A DNA stretch of 64,000 nt from Plumapathes pennacea (lineage: Eukaryota > Cnidaria > Anthozoa > Antipatharia > Myriopathidae): assembly GCA_964036295.1 (NCBI GenBank), contig OZ038467.1, positions 8,378,170 through 8,442,169 on the forward strand, written 5' to 3'. The position numbers were made by a program, and so were the translations under genes. Positions 23,813 to 32,988 of the stretch are shown in pieces (position 1 is the stretch's first letter; each line of letters begins with the position of its first letter). The notes beneath the pieces were generated by a model that worked only from the letters and a program-made list of their open reading frames with translations, made no database searches and had not been told where the DNA came from.

Positions 23813-24808
23813 ATGAACGTTCCCACTGGAGTAAACGACACAAGATTTCCACCAAATCGCTTTCCTCTCTCCGAGGCCATTGCGTATATCGTGGCAATTA
23901 TTGTAGCATCACTCGCCATAATTATTGGAAACGCAATTGTTATGATAGTGTTTACAAAAACAACACAATTAAGGCAACGTAAGTCTTACTGGCTCCTCAT
24001 CAACCTGGCAGCGACAGATCTGCTCGTTGGAGTCGTTACAGGGCCACTGTGCGTGTATTTAGTAGCTGAGAGGAAGGATATCTTGGATGAGAGTAACTCC
24101 TGGCTTTTGACATGGAGCGTCGCTTCTCTGTACTTCTCGTATTCCTCTTTAATCAACTTGGCAATGATCTCTCTGGAAAGGATGTACGCCACGCTGTGGC
24201 CTTGGAAACACCACGTGCTCGCAGCAAGAAAGTATCACGTGGTGATCGGGCTCAGTTGGTTTCTGCCTGTATTCTTTTCTTGTGCCGACATCGGAGCGTA
24301 TTATCAGAAGTTTCCTCACGCTCTTCAGAATATTTTGTTCTTTTTAACCTGCTTCACACTCCTTACAATTGTCCTCAGTTATGTTGCCATTTGGAAAAAA
24401 TTTCACGCCAATCCCCAACATCATAACGTGACCACTTCACAGGATCGTAAGCTGACGAAGTCCATGTTCATTGTCACGGCAGCTTCTGTGACGAGCTGGT
24501 TTTCGTCCACTATCTTAGTCACAGTTGTTTGTCCTTTTCCTGTTTGTGACGGCTGGTCGCGGAGTAGTGCTCATCTAATCTTCTATTCTGCACTCCTTCT
24601 CATGTTGGCCAATTCCATGTTAAATCCCATCATTTACGCGTTTAGAGTCCCGCAGCTACGACGAGTTGCGCTGCGTCTTTTTTGCAGACGAACAAACCAG
24701 ATACACGTGCCAGCGATAGAGATGAGGAACAGGGCAGAGGTATTGAACCGCCGGGCATGCGCAGTGATTGCTGACGTACCAGAACTTAATATGGCGGCAA
24801 ACGAGTAG
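23813..24808 (+). CDS. Class A GPCR, family A, intact (331 aa)
   Basis: A single coding exon follows a possible 3' splice site (GACCACAG, 7 bp before the ATG). The protein has a 20-residue N-terminus with an N-glycosylation site (N8-D-T), TM1 with N40, TM2 with D69, TM3 ending SLERMYATLWP (ERM at 122-124 instead of DRY), TM7 with NPIIY (271-275), helix 8 with a Cys, and a tail holding PAIEMRNRAE (300-309). It lacks the TM3 disulfide cysteine, the TM5 proline and the CWxP of TM6. The first two losses are shared with the MECA receptor group; the assignment is inferred. Poly(A) signal AATAAA lies at 24942-24947. The copy at 38978 differs at only three residues. Ligand unknown; a peptide, lipid, amine or chemosensory role are all open. 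Confidence 0.9.
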   Translation: MNVPTGVNDTRFPPNRFPLSEAIAYIVAIIVASLAIIIGNAIVMIVFTKTTQLRQRKSYWLLINLAATDLLVGVVTGPLCVYLVAERKDILDESNSWLLTWSVASLYFSYSSLINLAMISLERMYATLWPWKHHVLAARKYHVVIGLSWFLPVFFSCADIGAYYQKFPHALQNILFFLTCFTLLTIVLSYVAIWKKFHANPQHHNVTTSQDRKLTKSMFIVTAASVTSWFSSTILVTVVCPFPVCDGWSRSSAHLIFYSALLLMLANSMLNPIIYAFRVPQLRRVALRLFCRRTNQIHVPAIEMRNRAEVLNRRACAVIADVPELNMAANE

Positions 24809-27039
24809 AATGTTTATCATACCAACAAGTGTAGGCAAAAAAAAAAAAAAAAAAAATTCGGCAAAATGCACTGATGGACACCTCACATTTTGTTTTCCAA
24901 CACAGCCAGTCATGTGACAAGCAATAACATTTGTGTGAATGAATAAAGGTTGATTAAATTTCATCTGCAAATAATGTTGTGTTGAGCAGTTGTTGATAGC
25001 GCACGCTAAGAACGTTTTCTAATGAACGCCATATGATGTTGGACATTTTCCTTGGCAATACCCTTTTAAATCTTGGCAAATAATACGTTTATATTATGCC
25101 GTTGTACTATTAAAGCATCTGCTTGACAACTATAAACATGCAGAAAGCTGGCACACAAAATTACGAAAAAGAAGAAAAGAAGAAAAGGTGAAGGCACCTC
25201 TCGAGGAGAGAGCAAACTTACAATATACAACAAATTTCTAGTTTTGACGGAATATCCCTGAAAAAAGAAAAAAAAAAAAAAAAAAAAAACAAGCGACGCA
25301 AGCATAAACGCTCTTTGCACCAGTAGTGTTTAAGACAAGCCTGCTTTTTCTGTGAAATAAGGACTTTTGTCCTTAGTATTTGCGGCGCTCGTAAAATCGA
25401 GACTAAACGTAGGGTAGGGAGGCGAAACTCAAGCTTTTACATAAAGAAATACTGAAATAAAAACCGACATGTCAGAAGCGACGAGTTAGGTAATCTTGTT
25501 TCGCCTGATCTGCACCTGCTGTGCAATTTTGACTTCGAACTATCCTTCAAAACCTTTAACCTTTAACTTTAAAAAAACTCACTCCGCTGTCTAAAAGTGT
25601 AATATTAACAAGTGGAGTAGCTAATGCTACTTTTAGATTCTCGTATAAACGAGTAGTTGTGAAGTAAAGAGTCATACTCTGTCTGGATACTTTTGATCGA
25701 TGGAGCGGTTTTCCGTTTGATCCGCCAGAATATCTCAGCCTCAACAACTGCGCATTAATGTGAACGTGTCTTTATACAGAACGATGAAAGAGTTCAGTCC
25801 TTTTGTGGGCTTTTCTGCAGTTCATTATTCTAATTACTATGAGAAATCCATAAAGCAACTGCATCTACCCTTTGTTAGGCAAGTGGATATAAACACGCAG
25901 GTTCCGAACTGCACGAACGAGTAAAGAAACGAAAATCCTGTGTGAACCGTGAAAATAATTGTTGCCCTTTGAGACCTGATTGTCGGATGGGCTTTGATGC
26001 GCTTCTCGTTCTGCCTGATCTGCACCTGCTGTGCACTTTGACTTCGAATATACTTAAATCTTGAAAGGAATAGAACTAACCACCTCCTCACTCACGTGGA
26101 GTAACTAAAATATAGTACGCAACGTGGCGTGCAAAACGCCTCTTGTTACGAAGCTTTGGCTGCTCGAATCACACAAAGGAAATAGACTCTCGTGTTTATA
26201 ATGTCATTTCCTGATGGTGATGGTCTTGTTGTTTTAAAGCCATCAAGTGTAAATTGGCATGGAAAAAAGCATTTTAATAACCCTTTAGGAAATATGCCAT
26301 ATCAATATTTCATTGCTGTATAATTGCAGCACTTAAATGTTCGACGAGTACTGTGAAATGGCTGCACAGCAAATTATTGGAAACAGGCAGTTGTAAATAA
26401 AGGCAAACATAATCAATTTTCCTTTCTTCCTTTTTGTGTTTAATGTAGTTTAGCTGCCCCGCTGCAATATTCTATTTGACACGAGAAGCAATTAAAACAT
26501 ACTCTCAGTATATATCACTCATCGGTGCTATGGATATGTTAGACAACAGACAACAACTATTTTTAAAATAATTTATTTGCTACAGAACACCGCAAGAAAT
26601 AGCAGAAGTGAACAAGAGTGGGGTAATTAAATTAGTTGTTTGCTTTGGCCGTTCTGTTTATTGTGCAATGCTTCTGTGTCCAAATTGCCAAAACCTACAG
26701 AGCAGTTTTAGGAGCTGTCATTCAATAAGATAAAAACAGCTTAGTATAAGCCCAAATAATTTTACGACCATTACCAGTTTCAAACGTTTCATTGGTCGTT
26801 ACGACTGCGCAATTTTCTATTTTGCACCTGCAGAATTGTTATAAACCGAGAATTCTTTGAAGAAAGAAAAACCTGCGAGAAAAAGTTTGACAAGTGTATT
26901 AAGCATGCAAGTTCCTTAATGGACAAACGAGTAAAGTCATTAAGTGGCTGTCAAGTTGGCGCTAGAAAGCAAACATACCCCTTATGTTTTTGGACAAGAA
27001 GAACTAGAAAATTATCAGCCGAACAAAAACAAGAAAGGA

Positions 27040-27070
<31 letters not shown>

Positions 27071-27613
27071 TTACTTGTTTAGATTTCTGCTTCTTTCTAA
27101 AATTTCATTCTACATGTAACTATGTTCCATCAGTGTTTGCAGACCACGTGGTCGCTGTTCAAGCTGCGACAAGTATACAGATAGCAGACAGGTAATTAAG
27201 ATTCATGGTTTACTGCTTTGGTTGTTTAGAATAAAGTGCTTCTCAACTTGTGCATGAAATGGCAAATTCGGCCAAACTACAGAAATTAAACTCACTCTAT
27301 CTAATTAAACATAAAATTCGAAAACCAACCTTAGCTGTTAATCGGCAATTTTGAGCATTTGTGCCTTAAACAATGCCTGTTTTACTTATTGGTTTATTCA
27401 TGATATTCCCCCCGCTGCCTGTAGTATTAAAGTTCTCTAGTCTGAAACTAAACTGCTAATAATTAAGTAACTAAGCCACGGCCGTTACAGAAGACTAAAC
27501 ATCCATCATCTTTTGAGAGTAAATACGTTAGACTCTAATTCTCCAGAACTCACAAGAAATGTTGTTGCTATCTTGAATCGCTGTTAATTTTTAACATAGC
27601 TTGATCAATGTTT
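24809..27613. other. Spacer between the intact A and B receptors
   Basis: No gene is recognised. The receptor's 3' UTR ends about 24960. Poly(A) tracts at 24838-24857, 25264-25290 and 27040-27064 create false lysine-rich frames. The block around 25326-25440 (AAGCCTGCTTTTTCTGTGAA) recurs at 32893 behind the truncated family B gene. The second cassette has an extra 118 bp (about 41521-41638) that is missing here at about 26370. Two further copies of the 25670-27250 part lie at 46735-48960 and 53200-54050. Confidence 0.6.
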
Positions 27614-27732
27614 AAGCCTGGTTTTCACGAACGACGCAAGCACAAGCACAAAATGTTTTTATCCTTGCGCTTGTGTCGAACCCGTTTGTACTGTGAAATA
27701 AGAACCTTGTGCTGGCGTTTGTGCAGGCTTTA
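27614..27732. repeat. Short inverted repeat just upstream of the B receptor
   Basis: Begins AAGCCTGGTTTTCACGAACG and ends ..TTTGTGCAGGCTT; the arms share GACGCAAGCACAAGCAC-type sequence in opposite orientation. Copies stand at the same place before the B genes at 43075 (about 42865) and 49555 (about 49300). It looks like a small MITE that was duplicated with the genes. Confidence 0.5.
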
Positions 27733-27757
27733 GTTTTTATGCCATCTTGTCGTGTAA

Positions 27758-27780
27758 TACTAACTTTCTGTTTGTCATAG
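27758..27780 (+). promoter_or_regulatory. Branch point and 3' splice site of a 5' UTR intron
   Basis: TACTAAC (27758-27764), a pyrimidine-rich stretch and CATAG (ending 27780) form a textbook intron end 43 bp before the start codon. The paralogs at 43075 and 32203 keep the CATAG or TTATAG followed by GGTTCTACAG at matching positions. This indicates a non-coding first exon upstream, which I could not locate. Confidence 0.55.
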
Positions 27781-27823
27781 GGTTCTACAGGATATATCAT
27801 TTGCGTGTTTTTCCAGACAAGAA

Positions 27824-28693
27824 ATGTTGCCCCTTTGGGGCCTTATTCTCGGGTGGATTTTGACGGCTGTCGTAGTCGTCGGTAACGGTCTCGTCATCTA
27901 TCTGATTACAACGAAACGAAACCTCAGAACAACAACAAACTGGTTTGTCTTGTCACTTGCGGTGGCCGATTTTGGATTCGGAATATTTTACTATCCACGT
28001 TTTTCTCTATGCCGGATTTACCAAAGCTGCGCAAAAGAGCACGTTGTAGCTATCATCTACTCCATTGGGGTTCTCTTCATTTACGCATCAGTAACCAACC
28101 TGTGCGCACTAACACTGGACCGTTACCTCGCCATCGTTAAACCACTGAGGTACGTCACCTTCATGACGAAGAAGCGCGTGGCTTTCCTCATATTTGCGGC
28201 GTGGAGTGTGGTGTTTCTACCTGTTATTCCTTTTCTTATGTATTTGGCTGGATCACGAAAAACGGTTGATATAATGGAACCGATCGTCTTTTGGTACACT
28301 GCTCTTTTCTTCCTTGTAGTCTGCGTCTTTTTGGTCTTTGCTACAGCGCGGATATTCCTCATCATCCGGAAATTCGCGAGACAAAACGCTCTAGTGGTTG
28401 CCCAGCTGAACTTTAACCACAGAATACAACACAGAGTGGCGTTAAAGGCACGAGAAACTGCGTCGGCGAAAATGGTCAGCATTGTAGTGACAATCTTCAT
28501 CATTTGCTACTCACTAGACATAGTCGGCGCTATCTCACAATATTTCGGGTTTTCTCTCGAACAAAACGAAACTTTTCACACACTGCTTACTTTACTGAGG
28601 CTGTTGAACTCTGCTGTAAATCCTGTAGCGTACGCTTTCTTTAAACGAGAATTCAGAAGAGAACTGAAGCGACTGCAGTTGCATGTGTTGTAA
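27824..28693 (+). CDS. Class A GPCR, family B, intact (289 aa)
   Basis: A single coding exon from ATG 27824. TM1 begins almost at the N-terminus (MLPLWGLILGW; GN21), TM2 carries D49 (LAVADFGFG), TM3 ends DRYLAIVKPLRY (99-101 DRY), and TM7 holds NPVAY (266-270) with a short basic tail. There is no N-glycosylation sequon before TM1, no cysteine pair linking TM3 to ECL2, no TM5 proline and no CWxP in TM6. Cys63 and Cys69 in ECL1 could pair with each other. The gene is probably functional, but a Helitron stands 15 bp behind the stop codon, so its original 3' UTR and AATAAA (30346-30351) are displaced by 1.48 kb. Role inferred: plasma membrane receptor, perhaps chemosensory. Confidence 0.9.
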   Translation: MLPLWGLILGWILTAVVVVGNGLVIYLITTKRNLRTTTNWFVLSLAVADFGFGIFYYPRFSLCRIYQSCAKEHVVAIIYSIGVLFIYASVTNLCALTLDRYLAIVKPLRYVTFMTKKRVAFLIFAAWSVVFLPVIPFLMYLAGSRKTVDIMEPIVFWYTALFFLVVCVFLVFATARIFLIIRKFARQNALVVAQLNFNHRIQHRVALKARETASAKMVSIVVTIFIICYSLDIVGAISQYFGFSLEQNETFHTLLTLLRLLNSAVNPVAYAFFKREFRRELKRLQLHVL

Positions 28694-28707
28694 AACATAT
28701 TTAGTTA

Positions 28708-30189
28708 CTAGAAATACGATAATCGCAGATACCCCCTCACTCTGCCATTGATGGGACTTTTACTTTGGTAACTCCCAACAAGAGTAGCCTTTGTTTTACC
28801 GAAATGTTGACTCGATCTTTTCTTCGAAGTCAAGTGCTACACGCAAAGGAAGGAGAAAAAGAATGGTGTGTGTTATACTTTTGCGTTGAAAAAAGAATCG
28901 ATTGCGTGACGAAGTACGTATTTCCCACGGTCGGCACGTCAAATTAATTCATGCAGTCTGCCAAGCACGTTCTCAAAATTTAATACTCAAAGTTTGAAGT
29001 TGGTCGGCCGTCGTAGTACGGGAAAAAAGGAACACTGATTTTCCAATTTTGAATTCATAGGCAGTACAATTAAATAGGCTTCCTGTGCGATTTGTTTTTA
29101 CTCTGGACTGCATGCACCAGATTCAGACATGCATATTTAATAGGCTCGAATTGTTTTGTATGTGAACTCACTCAAAACAGCAAGATTTCTCCCAGAATCA
29201 AAGCAAAGCTTGAACAGTTTACTTCAAATTATACACGGGCTTCAGACCCAGTAATACTTCTAAGGGCTTGTGAACGATTCTCGCTGCAATCACCGCGTGT
29301 CAGATTACAGAAAAATAAGACATCTGACTAAATCATTCAAGACTCCAAGTTCCGATTGCTCTGAGCGAATACGGTAGCCGAAACTGGCGACAGAAGCGTA
29401 GTAAAACAATACTTCGAGGGAAAATGATCAGCATACAGATTTTAATACATTCTTGAAGTGATAAAGTTACAAGCTATACGGGATACAATATATTTGTCAC
29501 GGTGATTGTTCGGTTTCCACTGACTAACCTTTGTTGCTTGTCCTTTCTAAATAAGTATCTGAGTTTAACACAAAACGGCGTCTGAAGCTCCCGATTTGCT
29601 TTCAAGCGCTGTTCCCTTTGCGGAGTTGTCTGTGTTACCCGCTTCTGTTCATGTCGCTTTTGGTCGGCATTCATGCGCTGTTGTCTTTGCGGAGTCTTCT
29701 CTTCGGCCCGCTTTTTCTCCTGAAGGTCCCGATTCGCTTTCAAGCGCTGTTCTTTTTGCGCAGTTGTCTGTGTTGCCCGCTTCTGTTCATGTCGCTTTTG
29801 GTCGGCATTCATGCACTGTTGTCTTTGCGGAGTCTTCTCTTCGGTCCGCTTTTGCTCTTGAAGTGCCTGTTCGCTTCTCTTTTGAAGACGAGCTTCGCGA
29901 GACCGTTCTGTTTCAAGTTTTCTAGCTTTCAAATTCATTTTCGTGAACGCAGTTACGTACAATTGTTGCTTCGTTTAAATCTTTCTTAAAAACATGGCGG
30001 TGGCTAGTCGATAATGATTACGTCATTGCCTTATTTGGACATTGCCTTAGGCACCTGGCCTAAAAAGGTCGCATCGCACAAACAAACACACGAACATTAG
30101 ATTTCGAGATGGCGACGCGCTTGGAGTCTTCAAATGAGCCGACTATGCTGCATTAGCGTCGTAAATATTTCCCTCACTTCGTTCGGGGA
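28708..30189 (-). mobile_element. Helitron, 1482 bp
   Basis: Read on the minus strand it begins TCCCCGAACGAAGTGAGGGA and ends TATCGTATTTCTAG, preceded by the small palindrome CGATTATCG. It has no terminal inverted repeats and no target duplication, and it sits exactly between A and T: the second cassette keeps the empty site GGTTATTATACAAG (about 43961). These are the hallmarks of Helitrons (5' TC, 3' CTRR, AT target). Two relatives with the same ends are at 51702-53191 and 58269-58708. No Rep/helicase domain is present, so it is non-autonomous. Confidence 0.9.
29474..29938 (-). CDS. Repeat-rich basic protein inside the Helitron (154 aa)
   Basis: From the first real ATG (29938) the frame encodes two tandem repeats of about 46 residues, each with EEKTPQRQQ.MNADQKRHEQ, KR.TQTT and EQRLKANR.LQ, followed by an unrelated tail (TPFCVKLRYLFRK...). 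The repeats are charged and likely helical. Similar arginine/glutamine-rich repeats occur at the N-terminus of large proteins of cnidarian mobile elements, Helitrons among them, so this is probably a truncated N-terminal piece; that is from memory of the family and not certain. The related copy in the Helitron at 51702-53191 is broken by a stop codon and a frameshift. Confidence 0.5.
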   Translation of the reverse strand: MNLKARKLETERSREARLQKRSEQALQEQKRTEEKTPQRQQCMNADQKRHEQKRATQTTAQKEQRLKANRDLQEKKRAEEKTPQRQQRMNADQKRHEQKRVTQTTPQREQRLKANRELQTPFCVKLRYLFRKDKQQRLVSGNRTITVTNILYPV

Positions 30190-30360
30190 TTATACAAGAG
30201 GCACAAATTGTTTTTCACGATTTTTGTTTTATAACTCGCACCAAATGGCTTTCTCTTTGCACCGTTTTTACTAAAGTTACGTTTTAGTTTACGCTGAATT
30301 AGGGACTGATGCGTAAATACGAATTTTCTTTTAACATGTTTTGTCAATAAAGAAGGAAGT

Positions 30361-30696
30361 GGTAAATGGTTTGAACCCAGGAGTGTGAACAGTAGGTTGG
30401 TTGTGATCGTCCGGGCTAGAGTAGTCTCCAGAAAGACTGTTGTTGGTGACTGACGTTTCGACCACCTGAGCGGAAGTCATCTTCAGAGTCAAGTGAAAAG
30501 TATTCGTCAGATGGCGGTATATATGTCTCTGGTCGTAAAAGTGATTATAGTTATTATAGTGATTATAGAGACATATATACCGCCATCTGACGCATACTTT
30601 TCACTCTGAAGATGACTTCCGCTCAGGTAGTCGAAACGTCAGTCACCAACAACAGTCTTTCTGGAGACTACTCTAACCCGGACGATCACAACCAAC
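30361..30696. mobile_element. Palindromic Penelope-like retro-insertion, 336 bp
   Basis: Flanked by the 14-bp repeat ATAAAGAAGGAAGT (30347-30360, 30697-30710). The second cassette has the uninterrupted site at about 44115. Most of the insert is two inverted arms of about 135 bp (about 30393-30526 and 30557-30692) around a short AT-rich centre. Each arm contains CTGAAGATGACTTCCGCTCA and GTCGAAACGTCAGTCACC, whose order recalls a hammerhead core. A retroelement-like target duplication plus tail-to-tail arms suggests a Penelope-like origin; this is inferred. The insertion split and duplicated most of the poly(A) signal AATAAAG. Confidence 0.7.
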
Positions 30697-30884
30697 ATAA
30701 AGAAGGAAGTATTCAGTTCCATCAGCAAGCCAATACACTACAATATAGTTACAGCTTTATCCAAAGTGGTTTAAACGCCTATCAGTGCATTTTTCCAGCA
30801 TTGTTATCACAGATATTATACCTAGTTTGATAAATGTTCGGACCGCATGAGTGTCAAGTACTGTGGAGAAAATTGTATTGTAAT

Positions 30885-31040
30885 TTATATTATTATATGG
30901 CTGGAGCTACTTCTGGTGAAATCGCGCGCTCTGATTGGTGCATTTGCCGGTCATTATTTTCCTTTATTATATGGCTGGAGCTACTTCCGGTGAAATCGCG
31001 CGCTCTGATTGGTGTATTTGCCGGTCATTATTTTCCTGTA
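30885..31040. repeat. Tandem duplication of a 73-bp interspersed motif
   Basis: Two adjacent copies of TATATGGCTGGAGCTACTTC..GGTGAAATCGCGCGCTCTGA..TTTGCCGGTCATTATTTTCC. The same pair stands at about 44304-44450, and a single copy in the opposite orientation lies at 59675-59750, so it is a dispersed repeat. The frames across it are shadows. Confidence 0.7.
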
Positions 31041-32202
31041 ACTCCCGTGTGCTCGATTACGGACCGGCAGATTGAACATATGAATCACGAGGTCGCACTT
31101 TTCCCTTGCACTTGTTTCGTGTTACTTGTTTTTTTTTACGCATATCTATGGTGCTAACGTTAATACTTGCGTCAATCGTTTTCATTTAGGCAGCTTGTGT
31201 TTGCATCGCTTATGGAAATTTATGCTGCTGTGCGCATTGTATGTTAAAATCGGCGTGAAAAGAACCCGCTGCGATTCCGATTTTTGCTACCATTCTTGTT
31301 CTTTGTGAGATTTGAGTTCCTCTCAAGTATTGCTATCGTAAATCCTTATAGTAGCGATAATAACACTTTCTTCTTCTCGTTGTCGTTTCTGCGGACGAAC
31401 GCTTTTCTCTTTCTTTGAATTTAAGTCTGAACAATATACAGAAAATGGTTAACAACACGTTTTATTGACGTTCTCAGAGTAGGGTGGTACTGACATTATA
31501 AATAGATACAGTCATTTGTTCTGTGATACTAAAAAACAAGAACACGATAGAAGCCTTCTTTAGTCGTTTAGCTCATACACATGCTACAACTGTTATCAAT
31601 AGAAACCCTGAAATATACTAAGATGTTAATACATAGTTACCTAGTACACATTACAATACAATGCCCTCCACATTACTTGAAGCCACCCATGCATTCCGAA
31701 CATTTATCAAGTTTAGGATTAATGTCTATACATGACAACCAGTGTCAGAGAAGTGCACTTTGATAGGCGCGGAGTTGTGCTGTTCTTATATAAGGCTTTG
31801 TTCCAAGTCAGCGATATTAGTGATACTCGTCTTTCTATTTTCGATGTTAGAAAAGAAAATCTCTTGCAGTAAGCTAATATTTTGCAACTCTCAAATAAAC
31901 TACTTAGTTATTAGCTAACTTTACAAAATGCTACATCTTTAGCATTTTTCGTTTAATTATATTAGAATATCCCGGCCGGTTCTTCCGTACTCTAATGAAA
32001 TCATGGGACCTTGTTTTAAGTTGTGTTAGATGTGTTACATTATATGTGTTATGTTTTGTATCATTACAAGCAAGATATTCGTATTTGCGTCCGTTTAAAC
32101 TTTTTACCCAATCTTGTACTTGTTATAGGGTTCTACAGGACATGTCATTTCTGCATCAGCTGGGATAAGAAATCGTGTTTTTTCCCCTGAACCTCAAGAA
32201 AA
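31041..32202. other. Spacer upstream of the second B receptor
   Basis: Matches 44450-45588. No gene is recognised. The last 80 bp hold a probable 3' splice site (TTGTTATAG, near 32129) followed by GGTTCTACAGGAC, as in the other B genes. Confidence 0.5.
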
Positions 32203-32988
32203 ATGTTGACACCTCTTTGGGGCCTGATTATTGGGTGGATCTTGACGGTTGTCATAGTCACTGGTAACAGTCTGGTCATCTTTCTGATCACAACGAGACG
32301 AAACCTCAGAACAACAACGAACTGGTTTGTCTTGTCACTTGCGGTGGCCGATTTTGGTGTCGGAGCAATCTCTTTTCCAGTTCTACGTCTAATTTCCGAA
32401 AGTTTCACACAAAAGTACGTTGAAGTGATCCCTCCTTTAATTGGGGGATTTTTCATATTCGCCTCGGTGACCAACCTGTGTGCACTAACACTGGACCGTT
32501 ACGTCGCCATCGTTAAACCACTGAGGTACGTCACCTTTATGACGAAGAAACGCGTGGCTCTCCTCATACTTGCGGCGTGGAGCGTGGCGTCTTTGATTCT
32601 TTCTCCTCTCTTACTAATAAAGTTGGACACATCTTCAAAACATTCCGAGACTATAGAAACGATCCTTTGGTTGTGCACTGCTATTCTCTACCTTTTCGTT
32701 TGTTTCACGTTGTTATTCGCCACAGCACGGGTATTTCTTATCGTTCGATCCATTACAAGACAAAACGCTGCAGTAGTTGCCCAGGTGAATTTTAACCACA
32801 GAATACAACCCCGGGTGGCGTTCAAGGCGCAAGGAACTGCTTCAGCGAAAATGGTTGGTGTCGTAGTGATAATATTCGTGATTTGTTGGTGTTTGAGACG
32901 AGCCTGCTTTTACTGTGAAATAAGGATTTTGTCCTTAGTATTTGCATCGCTCAGGAAATCCAGACTTAACGTTTTCGCATTTTCTTAA
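32203..32988 (+). pseudogene. Class A GPCR, family B, lacking TM7 (261 aa)
   Basis: The frame is open from ATG 32203 and gives normal TM1 to TM5 and the start of TM6 (LAVADFGVG, DRYVAIVKPLRY, KMVGVVVIIFVICW). At about 32886 homology to the paralog at 45589 stops abruptly and sequence related to 25326-25440 takes over, adding a short unrelated tail (CLRRACFYCEIRI...) before a stop. TM7, NPVAY and helix 8 are missing. A receptor without TM7 is unlikely to signal, so I call it a pseudogene, although the frame itself is clean. The break coincides with the right edge of segmental duplication 2. Confidence 0.8.

Noticed and set aside
26919-27195. Lysine-rich frames upstream of the B receptor
   Set aside because: Created by a poly(A) tract whose length differs between the cassettes.
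29596-29989. Plus-strand frames of 109 and 123 aa with a repeat pattern
   Set aside because: The repeat is that of the minus-strand Helitron protein; no independent features.
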